DNA of 64,000 bases, from positions 558,001 through 622,000 of the forward strand of contig NZ_AUDL01000004.1 in NCBI RefSeq assembly GCF_000425445.1. Reading direction: 5' to 3'. The notes under the pieces are model-generated. The model was not told the origin of the DNA, made no database searches, and saw only the letters and a program-made list of their open reading frames with translations. The stretch comes from Flavobacterium denitrificans DSM 15936 (GTDB lineage Bacteria; Bacteroidota; Bacteroidia; Flavobacteriales; Flavobacteriaceae). A program made the translations under genes and the position numbers. How positions within the stretch are numbered: the first letter of the stretch is position 1; every line of letters starts with the position of its first letter. Below are positions 15,068-23,652 of this stretch, in pieces.

Positions 15068-18000
15068 TTGAAAACATCATCTGCAATATATCAGAAGTTA
15101 GAAGGATTTATAAAGAAATATTATATGAACGAATTGATAAAAGGAGGACTTCTTTTTATTGGTTTGGGATTATTGTACTTTTTATTTACGCTTTTTATTG
15201 AGTATTTTCTTTGGCTAAAACCATTAGGAAGAACATTTTTATTCTGGATATTTATTGCAGTAGAAGTTTTTCTATTGTTTCGATTTATCTTGTTTCCGAT
15301 TTTTAAGTTATTTAAACTTCAAAAGGGAATCGATTATAATCAGGCTTCGGCAATTATTGGAAATCATTTTACGGAAGTAAGTGACAAACTAACGAACTTT
15401 TTACAGCTTTCTTCTAATGAAAATTCAGCAGAAAGTTCAGAATTAATGTTGGCTTCGATAGAACAAAAAGCAAATTCATTGCAACCAATTCCGTTTGGAA
15501 ATGCCATCAATTTTAATTCAAATAAAAAGTATTTGCCATTAGCTTTAATTCCGGTTTTGCTTTTTGCAGTGTTTTTTGTTTCCGGAAATAGTAATATAAT
15601 TTCGCAAAGTTTTAATAGAGTAGTACATTTCAATTCTGCTTTTTTACCACCAGCTCCTTTCAAATTTGTGGTTTTAAATGACAAACTTCAAACCGAACAA
15701 AACAAAGATTTTATTGTAAAAGTAGAAACTGAAGGAAACGTTGTCCCGGAAAATGTGATGATCCATATTGGCAACGAAAGCTATTTTATGGAATCTTCTC
15801 AAACTGGAAAGTTCGAATTCAAGATTGAAAAACCAACTTCGGATATGGCATTTTCTTTTGAAGGAAATTCAGTTTCATCAAATGAATATGAATTAAAAGT
15901 TATTACAGTTCCATCAATTGCCAACTTCGAAATGGTTTTGAATTTTCCATCTTATCTAAAAAAGAAATCAGAAACCATTCAAGGAACCGGAAATGCAATC
16001 GTACCAGAAGGTACAATTGTAATATGGAAAATGAAAACACAATCCACTCAAGAAGTAGTTTGGAAAGATGAAAACTCGATTTTGAAGTTTAATAAGGCCG
16101 AAAATGAGTTTAAATTGGCTAAAAATATCAATCAAAATACAGAATATCAAATTCTTACTTCGAATAATAAGGTTAAAAATTACGAGAAATTAGACTATCA
16201 GTTGTCAGTTATTAAAGATCAGCATCCAACAATTGCAGTTTCGCCAGCACCGGATAGTTTAAAGTTAGATAAAAATTATGTTTTAGGAAGATTAGGAGAT
16301 GACTACGGTTTATCAAAATTACAGATTGTTTATTACGAAAGAAACAAACCTCAAACTGCAAAACGCGGAACTATTCCTGTAAAGCAAGGAGTATTTGATC
16401 AGTTCGTTTTTAACTTCCCGAGTAATCTTGCAGTTGAAGAAGGAGTATCGTACGAATACTATTTTGAGGTTTTTGACAACGATGCATTGCACGGATTTAA
16501 GAGCACAAAATCTTCTACATTTTCAGATAGAGTTGCTACAACTGATGAAGTTCATGATGCCGAATTGCAACAACAAAATGCCAATATTAATAGTTTATCT
16601 AAATCATTAAAGAATCAGGAAAAGCAATTTTCTGAAATGGATAAACTAAAAAATACCGGAAAAGAAAAAGATAAATTAGAGTTTAAAGATCAGCAAAAAG
16701 TAAATGATTTTATCAAACGTCAAAAACAACAAGACGAAATGATGAAGCAGTTTGCTGAAAAAATGAATAAGAATTTAGACAAATACAATACCGATAAGAA
16801 AGATAAAACTGCCGAAGATTTACAAAAGCGTTTGGATAATGCCGAGAAAGATTTAGAGAAAAATCAGAAATTAATGGATGAGTTAAAGAACTTAAACGAC
16901 AAATTAAACAGCGAAGAGTTGTTTGATAAGATGAATAAATTCAAACAAATCAGTAAAAATCAATCTCGTAATTTAGAACAATTAGTCGAATTAACCAAGC
17001 GTTTTTATGTAGAAAAGAAAGCAGAGCAAGTTGCAGAGAAGCTAAATAAGTTGGCTGAAAAGCAAGAAGAACTTTCTAATAAAGATGCTGAAAACACAAA
17101 AGAGAAGCAAGACGATATCAATAAATCATTTGATAAAATTCAGGAAGATCTTAAAGATTTGAAAGATGAAAACAATACTTTGAAATCTCCTTTGGATATT
17201 CCGAAAGATGCTTCCAAAGAAAAAGACGTAGAGAATGATTTGAATAAAGCTTCGGAGGAATTAAGTAAAAAGAATACTTCTTCGGCTAAGCCAAAACAAA
17301 AAAGTGCTTCTAAGAAAATGAAGTCGATGGCGGAACAAATGAGTTCAACCATGGAAGGTGGAGAACAAGAACAATTGGAAGAAGATGTTGCAATGCTTCG
17401 TCAGATTCTGGATAATCTTTTAGCTTTTTCATTGTCTCAGGAAGATGTAATGAAACAGTTTAAATCGATGAAATTAGGTTCTTCCGCTTATACGAAGAAC
17501 ATTAAAATTCAGCAGAATTTAAAACAACAGTTCCGTCATGTTGATGATAGTTTGTTTGCAATGTCTTTAAGAAATCCAAAAATTGCAGAAGATGTAACGA
17601 AGGAAATTGGAAACGTACAATATAATATGGACAAAGCGATTGAGGTTTTAACCGATGTTCAAATCCCAAAAGGAGTTTCGCATCAGCAATACGCTGTTTC
17701 ATCTGCAAACAAATTGGCCGATTTTTTAAGCGACCTTTTAAATAATATGCAGATGTCAATGGCTAATCCTGGAGCTGGAAAACCAAAACCAGGAGACGGA
17801 CAAGGAATGCAACTTCCAGATATTATTCAAAAACAAAAAGGTCTTGCTGATAAAATGAAAGACGGAATGAAGCAAGGTGATAAACCCGGAACTGGTCAGC
17901 AAGGAAAAACCGGAGAAGGAAAACCGGGTCAAGATGGTCAGCAAGGAAAAGATGGAAACGGAAAAGACGGAAAGAATGGTCAAGGCAAAAACGGACAAGG

Positions 18001-18460
18001 AAGTAAAGAAGGAGGAAATGGCAAGAATGGAAACGAAGGAAATGATGGAGAAGGAGATGCCGAAAAGATAATGGAGATTTATAAAGAGCAAGTTAAACTT
18101 CGAGAAGCACTTCAAAAAGAGTTAGCTAAAAAAGGTTTAGATGCGCAAGGAAGAAATGCAATCGAACAAATGAAAGCTTCGGAAAAACAGATTTTAAATA
18201 AAGGATTTAAGAATGAAAACCTGCAAAGAATTTTAAATATTCAGCAAGAATTATTAAAATTAAACAATGCAGTTCAGGAACAAGGGCAAGATACGAAGCG
18301 TCAATCTGAAACAAATAAGTCTGAATTTTCGAATCGTTCAAATGCTTTACCAAGCTCATTAACTGATTATTTAAATAGTGTAGAAATTTTAAATAGACAA
18401 TCGCTACCTTTGCGCTCGAATTTTAATCAAAAGGTTCAAGAATATTTTAATACAAAATGA
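15068..18460 (+). CDS. Large DUF4175-type membrane/coiled-coil protein
   Basis: A 1,130-residue protein starting at TTG (the first in-frame start giving MKTSSAIYQKLEGFIKKYY). Two hydrophobic helices (about 28-50 and 52-78) and a third near 155-172 anchor it. A beta-rich extracytoplasmic region (about 190-480) follows, then long coiled coil (about 500-720, rich in Lys/Glu/Asp/Asn). A second helical region precedes a Gly/Lys/Gln/Asp low-complexity stretch (about 903-997, GKPGQDGQQGKDGNGKDGK-like), and a helical end (about 1000-1130) closes it. The family (DUF4175) is widespread in Bacteroidota and its role is unknown. Its last four bases overlap the ybeY start (ATGA), so the two are translationally coupled. 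Confidence 0.82.
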   Translation: MKTSSAIYQKLEGFIKKYYMNELIKGGLLFIGLGLLYFLFTLFIEYFLWLKPLGRTFLFWIFIAVEVFLLFRFILFPIFKLFKLQKGIDYNQASAIIGNHFTEVSDKLTNFLQLSSNENSAESSELMLASIEQKANSLQPIPFGNAINFNSNKKYLPLALIPVLLFAVFFVSGNSNIISQSFNRVVHFNSAFLPPAPFKFVVLNDKLQTEQNKDFIVKVETEGNVVPENVMIHIGNESYFMESSQTGKFEFKIEKPTSDMAFSFEGNSVSSNEYELKVITVPSIANFEMVLNFPSYLKKKSETIQGTGNAIVPEGTIVIWKMKTQSTQEVVWKDENSILKFNKAENEFKLAKNINQNTEYQILTSNNKVKNYEKLDYQLSVIKDQHPTIAVSPAPDSLKLDKNYVLGRLGDDYGLSKLQIVYYERNKPQTAKRGTIPVKQGVFDQFVFNFPSNLAVEEGVSYEYYFEVFDNDALHGFKSTKSSTFSDRVATTDEVHDAELQQQNANINSLSKSLKNQEKQFSEMDKLKNTGKEKDKLEFKDQQKVNDFIKRQKQQDEMMKQFAEKMNKNLDKYNTDKKDKTAEDLQKRLDNAEKDLEKNQKLMDELKNLNDKLNSEELFDKMNKFKQISKNQSRNLEQLVELTKRFYVEKKAEQVAEKLNKLAEKQEELSNKDAENTKEKQDDINKSFDKIQEDLKDLKDENNTLKSPLDIPKDASKEKDVENDLNKASEELSKKNTSSAKPKQKSASKKMKSMAEQMSSTMEGGEQEQLEEDVAMLRQILDNLLAFSLSQEDVMKQFKSMKLGSSAYTKNIKIQQNLKQQFRHVDDSLFAMSLRNPKIAEDVTKEIGNVQYNMDKAIEVLTDVQIPKGVSHQQYAVSSANKLADFLSDLLNNMQMSMANPGAGKPKPGDGQGMQLPDIIQKQKGLADKMKDGMKQGDKPGTGQQGKTGEGKPGQDGQQGKDGNGKDGKNGQGKNGQGSKEGGNGKNGNEGNDGEGDAEKIMEIYKEQVKLREALQKELAKKGLDAQGRNAIEQMKASEKQILNKGFKNENLQRILNIQQELLKLNNAVQEQGQDTKRQSETNKSEFSNRSNALPSSLTDYLNSVEILNRQSLPLRSNFNQKVQEYFNTK

Positions 18461-18876
18461 TAAACTTTAATTACGAAACCGAATTTTCTTTAGACAACGA
18501 GCAAGCTTTTACAGATTGGTTGAGCGCTGTTATTGTTTCTGAAAAGAAGAATGAGGGAGAGATAAATTATATTTTTTGTGATGATGAATACCTGCATAAG
18601 ATTAATGTAGAATATTTAAACCACGACACACTAACTGATATTATCAGTTTTGATTATACAGTTGGCAACGAATTAAACGGAGATATTTTTGTTTCTGTTG
18701 AAAGAGTAGAAGACAACGCAAAAGATTTTAATGTTTCTTTTGAAGAAGAATTGAAACGTGTTCTTGCTCACGGTATATTACACTATTGTGGATATAAAGA
18801 TAAAAGTGATGCGGATGCAGAACTTATGCGTTTAAAAGAAGATGAAAAGATTGCGATGTTTCACGTGGAACAGTAG
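18457..18876 (+). CDS. ybeY: Endoribonuclease YbeY (16S rRNA maturation factor)
   Basis: A 139-residue zinc-dependent RNase that matures 16S rRNA 3' ends and takes part in ribosome quality control. The metal motif reads HGILHYCGYKD: His105 and His109 are the first two ligands, and the third canonical His is Asp115, a substitution I associate with Bacteroidota YbeY. Length is slightly under that of E. coli YbeY. The start overlaps the DUF4175-type gene by four bases. The final codons (MFHVEQ) are encoded by a 16-bp parS-like palindrome at 18857-18872, so the C-terminal residues may be dictated by the DNA site rather than by enzyme function. Confidence 0.93.
   Translation: MINFNYETEFSLDNEQAFTDWLSAVIVSEKKNEGEINYIFCDDEYLHKINVEYLNHDTLTDIISFDYTVGNELNGDIFVSVERVEDNAKDFNVSFEEELKRVLAHGILHYCGYKDKSDADAELMRLKEDEKIAMFHVEQ
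18857..18872. other. parS-like site 1 (inside ybeY)
   Basis: TGTTTCACGTGGAACA matches the ParB site consensus TGTTNCACGTGAAACA, with one change in the right arm that makes it match the other allowed arm. It encodes the last residues of YbeY. Confidence 0.85.
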
Positions 18877-18944
18877 TGAATTTGTTTCAAGTTGTTATTG
18901 TTTCAGGTTTGAAGTTTTGATTATTGAAACTGTTAATTAGAGAT

Positions 18945-18960
18945 TGTTCCACGTGAAACG
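18945..18960. other. parS-like site 2
   Basis: TGTTCCACGTGAAACG; only the last base departs from the consensus. It lies in the ybeY-mnmG gap. Confidence 0.82.
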
Positions 18961-18989
18961 TTTCTTTTTTGAAATTGTTTTATAAAAAG

Positions 18990-19005
18990 TGTTTCACGTG
19001 GAACA
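18990..19005. other. parS-like site 3
   Basis: TGTTTCACGTGGAACA, identical to site 1, 30 bases beyond site 2. Confidence 0.87.
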
Positions 19006-19032
19006 TGATAAATAGATTTTAGTTTAGTAAGT

Positions 19033-19048
19033 TGTTTCACGTGGAACA
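19033..19048. other. parS-like site 4
   Basis: TGTTTCACGTGGAACA, identical to sites 1 and 3. The next bases (CGTGAG) add a partial half-site. Confidence 0.87.
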
Positions 19049-19085
19049 CGTGAGATTTAATTCTGAAGAAAAAGTAGTATTAAAA

Positions 19086-19101
19086 TGTTTCACGTGAAAC
19101 A
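19086..19101. other. parS-like site 5 (perfect palindrome)
   Basis: TGTTTCACGTGAAACA, a perfect 16-bp palindrome identical to the classical bacterial parS sequence. Confidence 0.92.
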
Positions 19102-19138
19102 TCTAGTATTTAGTTTTTGTTTTAGAAGAAGTTGTATG

Positions 19139-19154
19139 TGTTCCACGTGGAACT
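19139..19154. other. parS-like site 6
   Basis: TGTTCCACGTGGAACT; both arms are of the GTTCCAC type, with the last base changed. Confidence 0.83.
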
Positions 19155-19201
19155 TTTAAGTTTGATTTGAAACGTGAAATCTGAAACCTGAAACAAAAAA
19201 C

Positions 19202-19217
19202 AGTTCCACGTGGAACA
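19202..19217. other. parS-like site 7
   Basis: AGTTCCACGTGGAACA, the reverse complement of site 6. It lies 64 bases upstream of the mnmG ATG. Confidence 0.83.
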
Positions 19218-19280
19218 AAAGAAAAATAAAGTTAATTCTGTGAACTGCCTTAAACGGTTTCCAGAGAATAATAAAACAAA

Positions 19281-21152
19281 ATGTTTTTAGAAGAATACGA
19301 TGTTATTGTAGTTGGTGCTGGTCATGCAGGATCTGAAGCCGCGGCAGCGGCCGCAAATTTAGGATCCAAAACTTTATTGGTTACTATGAGTTTGCAGAAC
19401 ATTGCCCAGATGTCTTGCAACCCTGCGATGGGAGGAATTGCAAAAGGACAAATTGTTCGTGAGATTGATGCGCTTGGTGGTTACTCCGGAATTGTTTCAG
19501 ATCGAACTGCTATTCAGTTCAAGATGCTGAACAAATCGAAAGGACCTGCGATGTGGTCGCCAAGAGTTCAAAGTGATCGAATGCGTTTTGCTGAAGAATG
19601 GAGGTTGATGTTGGAGGGAACTCCAAATTTAGATTTTTACCAAGAAATGGTGAAAGGTCTGATTATCGAGAACGGAAAGATAAAAGGAATTAGAACTTCG
19701 CTTGGAGTTGAGATTCGTTCCAAATCGGTTGTGTTGACAAATGGAACTTTTTTGAATGGATTGATTCATATCGGAGAAAAACAATTCGGTGGAGGAAGAG
19801 CAGGCGAAAGTGCTGCAACCGGAATTACCGAAGATTTGGTGAATGCGGGTTTCGAAGCCGGAAGAATGAAAACGGGAACGCCACCACGAGTTGATGGTCG
19901 TTCTTTGGATTATTCGAAAATGAATGAAGAAAAAGGAGATGCAAAACCGGATAAGTTTTCTTATTCGGATTTAACGGTTCCGTTAACGCATCAAAGATCT
20001 TGTCACATGACGTATACAAGTTTGGATGTTCATGATATTTTGAGATCTGGTTTTGATCGTTCGCCAATGTTCAACGGAAGAATAAAAAGTTTAGGTCCGA
20101 GATACTGCCCTTCGATAGAAGATAAAATTAATCGTTTTGCAGATAAAGAGCGTCACCAACTTTTTGTTGAACCGGAAGGTTGGAAAACTTGTGAAGTGTA
20201 TGTAAACGGATTTTCAACTTCGCTTCCAGAGGATATTCAATTTAAAGCTTTGCGTACAGTTGTCGGTTTCGAAAATGTAAAATTTCTTCGTCCGGGTTAC
20301 GCGATCGAATATGATTATTTTCCGCCAACTCAATTGAAGCATACTTTGGAAACGAAGTTAGTCGAAGGATTATATTTTGCGGGACAGATCAACGGAACAA
20401 CTGGATATGAAGAAGCAGCTTCGCAAGGTTTGATGGCCGGAATAAATGCGCATTTAAAAGTGCACGAAAAAGCGCCGTTAATTTTAAAACGTGATGAAGC
20501 GTATATTGGAGTTTTGATTGACGACTTGATTACGAAAGGAACAGAAGAACCATATCGTATGTTTACATCAAGAGCAGAATATAGAACATTGTTGCGACAA
20601 GATAATGCCGATTTCAGATTGACGCCAATGTCATACGAAATTGGTTTGGCTTCTGAAGCAAGAATGCGAAGAATGGAGCACAAATTGAATGAGTCTGAAA
20701 AGATGGTTGCTTTCTTTAAAGAAACGAGTGTGACCGTTGCAGAGACAAATCCGATTTTAGTTGAAAAAGAATCGGCACCAATTTCGCAAGGAGATAAAAT
20801 GTTTAAAGTTTTTTCTCGTCCGCAGATTGAATTGGAGGATATGTTGAAATTCGAAAAAGTAGATTCGTATATCAAAGAAAATAATCTTGATGAAGAAATT
20901 GTTGAGCAAGCTGTAATTCAAGTAAAATATTCTGGCTACATCGAAAAGGAAAGAAATAACGCTGATAAACTAAATCGTTTAGAAGAAGTAAAAATTCCAG
21001 AGAATTTTGACTACAATAAAATTAAATCAATGTCGATTGAAGCAAAACAAAAATTGAGCAAAATTCGTCCTGTGACAATTTCTCAAGCTTCAAGAATCAG
21101 CGGCGTATCACCAAGTGATATTTCGGTGTTGTTGATTTATATGGGAAGATAA
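19281..21152 (+). CDS. mnmG: tRNA uridine-5-carboxymethylaminomethyl modification enzyme MnmG
   Basis: A 623-residue FAD enzyme that, with MnmE, installs the 5-carboxymethylaminomethyl group on wobble U34 of tRNAs. The N-terminal Rossmann motif [19 protein letters not shown] binds [21 protein letters not shown] and [19 protein letters not shown] are family blocks, and the C-terminal helical tRNA/MnmE-binding end ([18 protein letters not shown]) is complete. MnmE is not in the window. Seven parS-like sites lie just upstream and two just downstream, so the gene sits within a segregation locus. mnmG (gidA) is classically origin-proximal in many bacteria. Confidence 0.96.
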   Translation: MFLEEYDVIVVGAGHAGSEAAAAAANLGSKTLLVTMSLQNIAQMSCNPAMGGIAKGQIVREIDALGGYSGIVSDRTAIQFKMLNKSKGPAMWSPRVQSDRMRFAEEWRLMLEGTPNLDFYQEMVKGLIIENGKIKGIRTSLGVEIRSKSVVLTNGTFLNGLIHIGEKQFGGGRAGESAATGITEDLVNAGFEAGRMKTGTPPRVDGRSLDYSKMNEEKGDAKPDKFSYSDLTVPLTHQRSCHMTYTSLDVHDILRSGFDRSPMFNGRIKSLGPRYCPSIEDKINRFADKERHQLFVEPEGWKTCEVYVNGFSTSLPEDIQFKALRTVVGFENVKFLRPGYAIEYDYFPPTQLKHTLETKLVEGLYFAGQINGTTGYEEAASQGLMAGINAHLKVHEKAPLILKRDEAYIGVLIDDLITKGTEEPYRMFTSRAEYRTLLRQDNADFRLTPMSYEIGLASEARMRRMEHKLNESEKMVAFFKETSVTVAETNPILVEKESAPISQGDKMFKVFSRPQIELEDMLKFEKVDSYIKENNLDEEIVEQAVIQVKYSGYIEKERNNADKLNRLEEVKIPENFDYNKIKSMSIEAKQKLSKIRPVTISQASRISGVSPSDISVLLIYMGR

Positions 21153-21156
21153 AAAA

Positions 21157-21266
21157 AGGTTTCAAGTTTCAGGTTTCACGTTTTTGTGGAATCTGAAATT
21201 TTGTTTTTATTTGTTTTTTGTTCCACGTGAAACTTGAAACCTGAAACAAAAAAGACCTGAAACAAA
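21157..21266. repeat. GTTTCA/CTGAAAC repeats around parS-like site 8
   Basis: GGTTTCAAGTTTCAGGTTTC (from 21158) is mirrored by GAAACTTGAAACCTGAAAC (21229-21247) and followed by a further CCTGAAAC. The left arm is nearly the reverse complement of the right, so a large imperfect hairpin is possible. The same words occur near 7413 and 19183. Confidence 0.5.
21219..21234. other. parS-like site 8
   Basis: TGTTCCACGTGAAACT, 66 bases after the mnmG stop; it departs from the consensus only at the last base. Confidence 0.83.
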
Positions 21267-21273
21267 AATAAAT

Positions 21274-21289
21274 TGTTCCACGTGAAACT
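21274..21289. other. parS-like site 9
   Basis: TGTTCCACGTGAAACT, identical to site 8 and 55 bases from it. Confidence 0.83.
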
Positions 21290-21341
21290 TTTTTAAAAGT
21301 AGAGCGTTGGAATTTTGAAATTAAAAAATTGATAATCGTAG

Positions 21342-21366
21342 AGATGGACAGTAGTCCATCTTTTTG
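21342..21366 (+). terminator. Terminator downstream of mnmG
   Basis: AGATGGAC-AGTA-GTCCATCT followed by TTTT. It lies after the last parS-like site and before the methyltransferase gene. Confidence 0.75.
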
Positions 21367-21468
21367 CGGTTTGATTGAAAAAATAAAAAATAAATGTTTA
21401 GATGAATTTTGATTCAACTTCTACATAAATTCAAACCCGAATTCTATTAAATAACTATTAATTAAAAA

Positions 21469-22317
21469 ATGGACGTTTTAAACAAAAAACATTTTCTAAC
21501 TGTAAAAGACCATTCTGTTTCAAAAGAAATTTTCGATTTGTATCACGATGAAGATCTTGATATGTTGATTACATCTCCACAACCCGATTTAGAAAATTTA
21601 GGAAGATACTACGAAAGCGAAGATTATATTTCGCATACAGATAACAAACGTTCTGTTTTTGAAAAAGCATATCATTTTGTAAAAAGTATCGCTTTAAAAA
21701 ATAAACTGAATTTAATTAATTCGGAACAATCTCAAAAAGGAAAAATTTTAGACATTGGAGCCGGAACTGGAGATTTTTTGTTGACGGCAAAAAATGACGG
21801 TTGGAATGTAATTGGAATTGAACCGAGCGACCGAGCAAAAAATATTGCAAAGCAAAAAGGAATTTCATTTGTTGAAGAAATCAGCGAGCTTGAAAATAAT
21901 TCTTTTGACGTAATTACGATGTGGCACGTTTTAGAACACGTTCCAAATTTGGAAAATCAAATTGAGGAATTGAAGCGATTATTGAAGCCAACTGGAACAT
22001 TAATTGTTGCTGTTCCAAATTTCAAATCATTCGACGCAAAACATTACGGAGAATTTTGGGCCGCTTTTGATGTGCCAATTCACTTTTGGCATTTTTCGAA
22101 AAAAGCCATTAAAATGCTTTTTGAAAAAGTCGATATGAAATTAGAAAAAGTGCTTCCAATGAAATTTGATTCTTTTTACGTGAGTCTTTTGTCTGAAAAA
22201 TATAAAACGGGAAAAATGAATTTTATCATGGCTTTTTTCGTTGGATTAAAATCAAATTTGAAAGCGTCAAGTACAAAAGAGTATTCATCGCACATTTATG
22301 TCCTAAAAAACAAGTAA
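21469..22317 (+). CDS. Class I SAM-dependent methyltransferase
   Basis: A 282-residue protein. Motif I is GKILDIGAGTGDFLLTA (about residues 90-106), followed by the acidic end of strand 2 (VIGIEPSD) and FDVITMWHVLEHVPNLENQI, a typical motif of the Methyltransf_11/23 group. The N-terminus carries DEDLDMLITSPQPD and GRYYESEDYISHTD, a segment seen in methyltransferases of Bacteroidota that resemble small-molecule or lipid/sugar methylases. The substrate is unknown. The gene stands alone, with a terminator upstream and a 650-bp non-coding stretch after it. Confidence 0.85.
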   Translation: MDVLNKKHFLTVKDHSVSKEIFDLYHDEDLDMLITSPQPDLENLGRYYESEDYISHTDNKRSVFEKAYHFVKSIALKNKLNLINSEQSQKGKILDIGAGTGDFLLTAKNDGWNVIGIEPSDRAKNIAKQKGISFVEEISELENNSFDVITMWHVLEHVPNLENQIEELKRLLKPTGTLIVAVPNFKSFDAKHYGEFWAAFDVPIHFWHFSKKAIKMLFEKVDMKLEKVLPMKFDSFYVSLLSEKYKTGKMNFIMAFFVGLKSNLKASSTKEYSSHIYVLKNK

Positions 22318-22360
22318 AACGCAAAATAAAGCCGTTTTAGAGCCGTTTTCAGTTCAAAGC

Positions 22361-22880
22361 AGGGTTTCTGTTGTCTTTTTTTAGAAAATCGCTATAAAGC
22401 AAGCTATGAAAGCCATTTTTAATAGTGATATTTTATAGTATTTTTTGACTTCATAAAGAAAATCAATGCCATATTTTTGTGGCATTTTTTGTGAATTTTT
22501 GCTTCATTTTATGAAATTTTAAATTTTTAAAAAATTCCAAAAAATTCTTTTCAAAAACTGGAAGGAAATTCTAAAATTGAAACATGCAGTTTTGTATCAA
22601 ATTTCAAATGAAAGAGAAAAAGATAAAAATGGATTTTTTTTAAAAAATTCCGCTTTAAATAAAATTTCATTTCAACATAACTTCAAAAGCCAATCGGAAG
22701 CTTATTTTAGCGCTGAAAAGTGTTGGAAACGTAAAATTGGCGTGTTTGCAGGGCTTTTTAAGGTAAAACGAGGGTTTGTGTCTCTTTTTTTTAAAAGGTT
22801 TCACTACTCGACACTGCGAAAGCCGTTTTTAATAATGATATTTTATAACATTAAAAAGTTCAATAAAGAAAACTAATATC
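22361..22880. repeat. Diverged ungapped direct repeat in a 590-bp non-coding stretch
   Basis: AGGGTTTCTG (22361) pairs with AGGGTTTGTG (22771), and GAAAGCCATTTTTAATAGTG (22408) pairs with GAAAGCCGTTTTTAATAATG (22818). Both anchors are exactly 410 bases apart, so two copies of about 130 bases diverged by substitution only. Each copy ends near a TAAAGAAAA word. A 99-codon frame at 22577-22876 spans part of this but looks accidental. No other gene is visible from 22318 to 22910. Confidence 0.55.
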
Positions 22881-22910
22881 ATAAAATTTTAGCATTTTGT
22901 AAAGTTTATG

Positions 22911-22939
22911 TTGATGCTATTTATTTTTTTATATTTTTG
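22911..22939 (+). promoter_or_regulatory. Promoter of the OmpH-like gene
   Basis: TTG at 22911-22913 and TATTTTTG at 22932-22939 are separated by 18 bases, fitting the Bacteroidota -33/-7 arrangement. The box ends 35 bases before the ATG. Confidence 0.65.
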
Positions 22940-22974
22940 TCTTTCATACCAATAAAAAAAATAGAAATTTAGAA

Positions 22975-23550
22975 ATGAAAAAAGCATTAGTAATTATCGG
23001 GCTTTCAATTTTGGCTGTTTCTTGTAATAAAACAGCGGAAGTTAAGGAAGTAAAAACAGCTTACGTAGATACTTCAGTTTTAATGAAAGAATACACTGAA
23101 GCGAAAGACCTTGAAGCTAAATACAAAGCTCAGGCAGAGGAAAAAGGAAGACAACTACAAGCTGAAATTACTCGTTTTAAACAAGACGCTGCTAATTTTC
23201 AAAGCCAAGCACAGGCAAATGGCCAGCAATGGGCACAACAAAGAGGAGCTGAATTGCAAAAAAGAGAGCAACAATTAGGTTATGCTCAACAAGCTTTATC
23301 ACAGCAATTACAGCAAGAAAGTGGTGTAGAAATGGACTCTTTAATCAGTGGAGTTAAAAAATTCATCAAAGATTACGGTAAGAAAAACGGTTATGCGTAC
23401 ATCTATGGCACTGGTGATGCAGCGACTGTATTATATGCTGAAGACAAGTATGACATTACAAAAGAAATTGTTAAAGCTTTGAATGACAAATACAAAGCAT
23501 CTCCAAAAGCTGAAGAAAAACCAGCAGCTAAAGAAGAGGCTAAAAAATAA
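22975..23550 (+). CDS. OmpH/Skp-family lipoprotein
   Basis: A 191-residue predicted lipoprotein. MKKALVIIGLSILAVSC is a lipoprotein signal with Cys17. The mature part begins with VKTAYVDTSVLMKEYTEAKD, the OmpH/Skp start, followed by a long amphipathic coiled coil rich in Gln/Lys/Ala (about residues 50-120). Then come the conserved IKDYGKKNGYAYIYGTGDA beta block and a Lys/Ala/Glu tail. Skp-like proteins are periplasmic chaperones for outer-membrane proteins. A lipid-anchored member is common in Bacteroidota, and its clients are not known. It has its own promoter and a strong terminator. Confidence 0.88.
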   Translation: MKKALVIIGLSILAVSCNKTAEVKEVKTAYVDTSVLMKEYTEAKDLEAKYKAQAEEKGRQLQAEITRFKQDAANFQSQAQANGQQWAQQRGAELQKREQQLGYAQQALSQQLQQESGVEMDSLISGVKKFIKDYGKKNGYAYIYGTGDAATVLYAEDKYDITKEIVKALNDKYKASPKAEEKPAAKEEAKK

Positions 23551-23575
23551 GACTTCCAAAACTAACTAAACTATG

Positions 23576-23609
23576 AAAACCTAAATCAGTTGCTGATTTG
23601 GGTTTTTTT
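23576..23609 (+). terminator. Terminator of the OmpH-like gene
   Basis: AAAACCTAAATCAG and CTGATTTGGGTTTT form a long stem around TTG, then a T run. It contains an upstream candidate ATG-type start for the helicase (23590), so the helicase must start later. Confidence 0.88.
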
Positions 23610-23652
23610 CTTTTATAAAAATGCGATATTTTTGGCGTTTAATACCTGCCTA

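Noticed and set aside
7413..21266. CRISPR-like array from GAAACCTGAAAC repeats
   Set aside because: Copies are short, few, adjacent or far apart, with no regular unique spacers and no cas genes.
22577..22876. 99-codon plus-strand frame between the methyltransferase and OmpH-like genes
   Set aside because: Composition is Lys/Phe/Asn-rich like AT-rich non-coding DNA, it spans one arm of the diverged duplication at offset 410, and it has no promoter box or recognisable domain.
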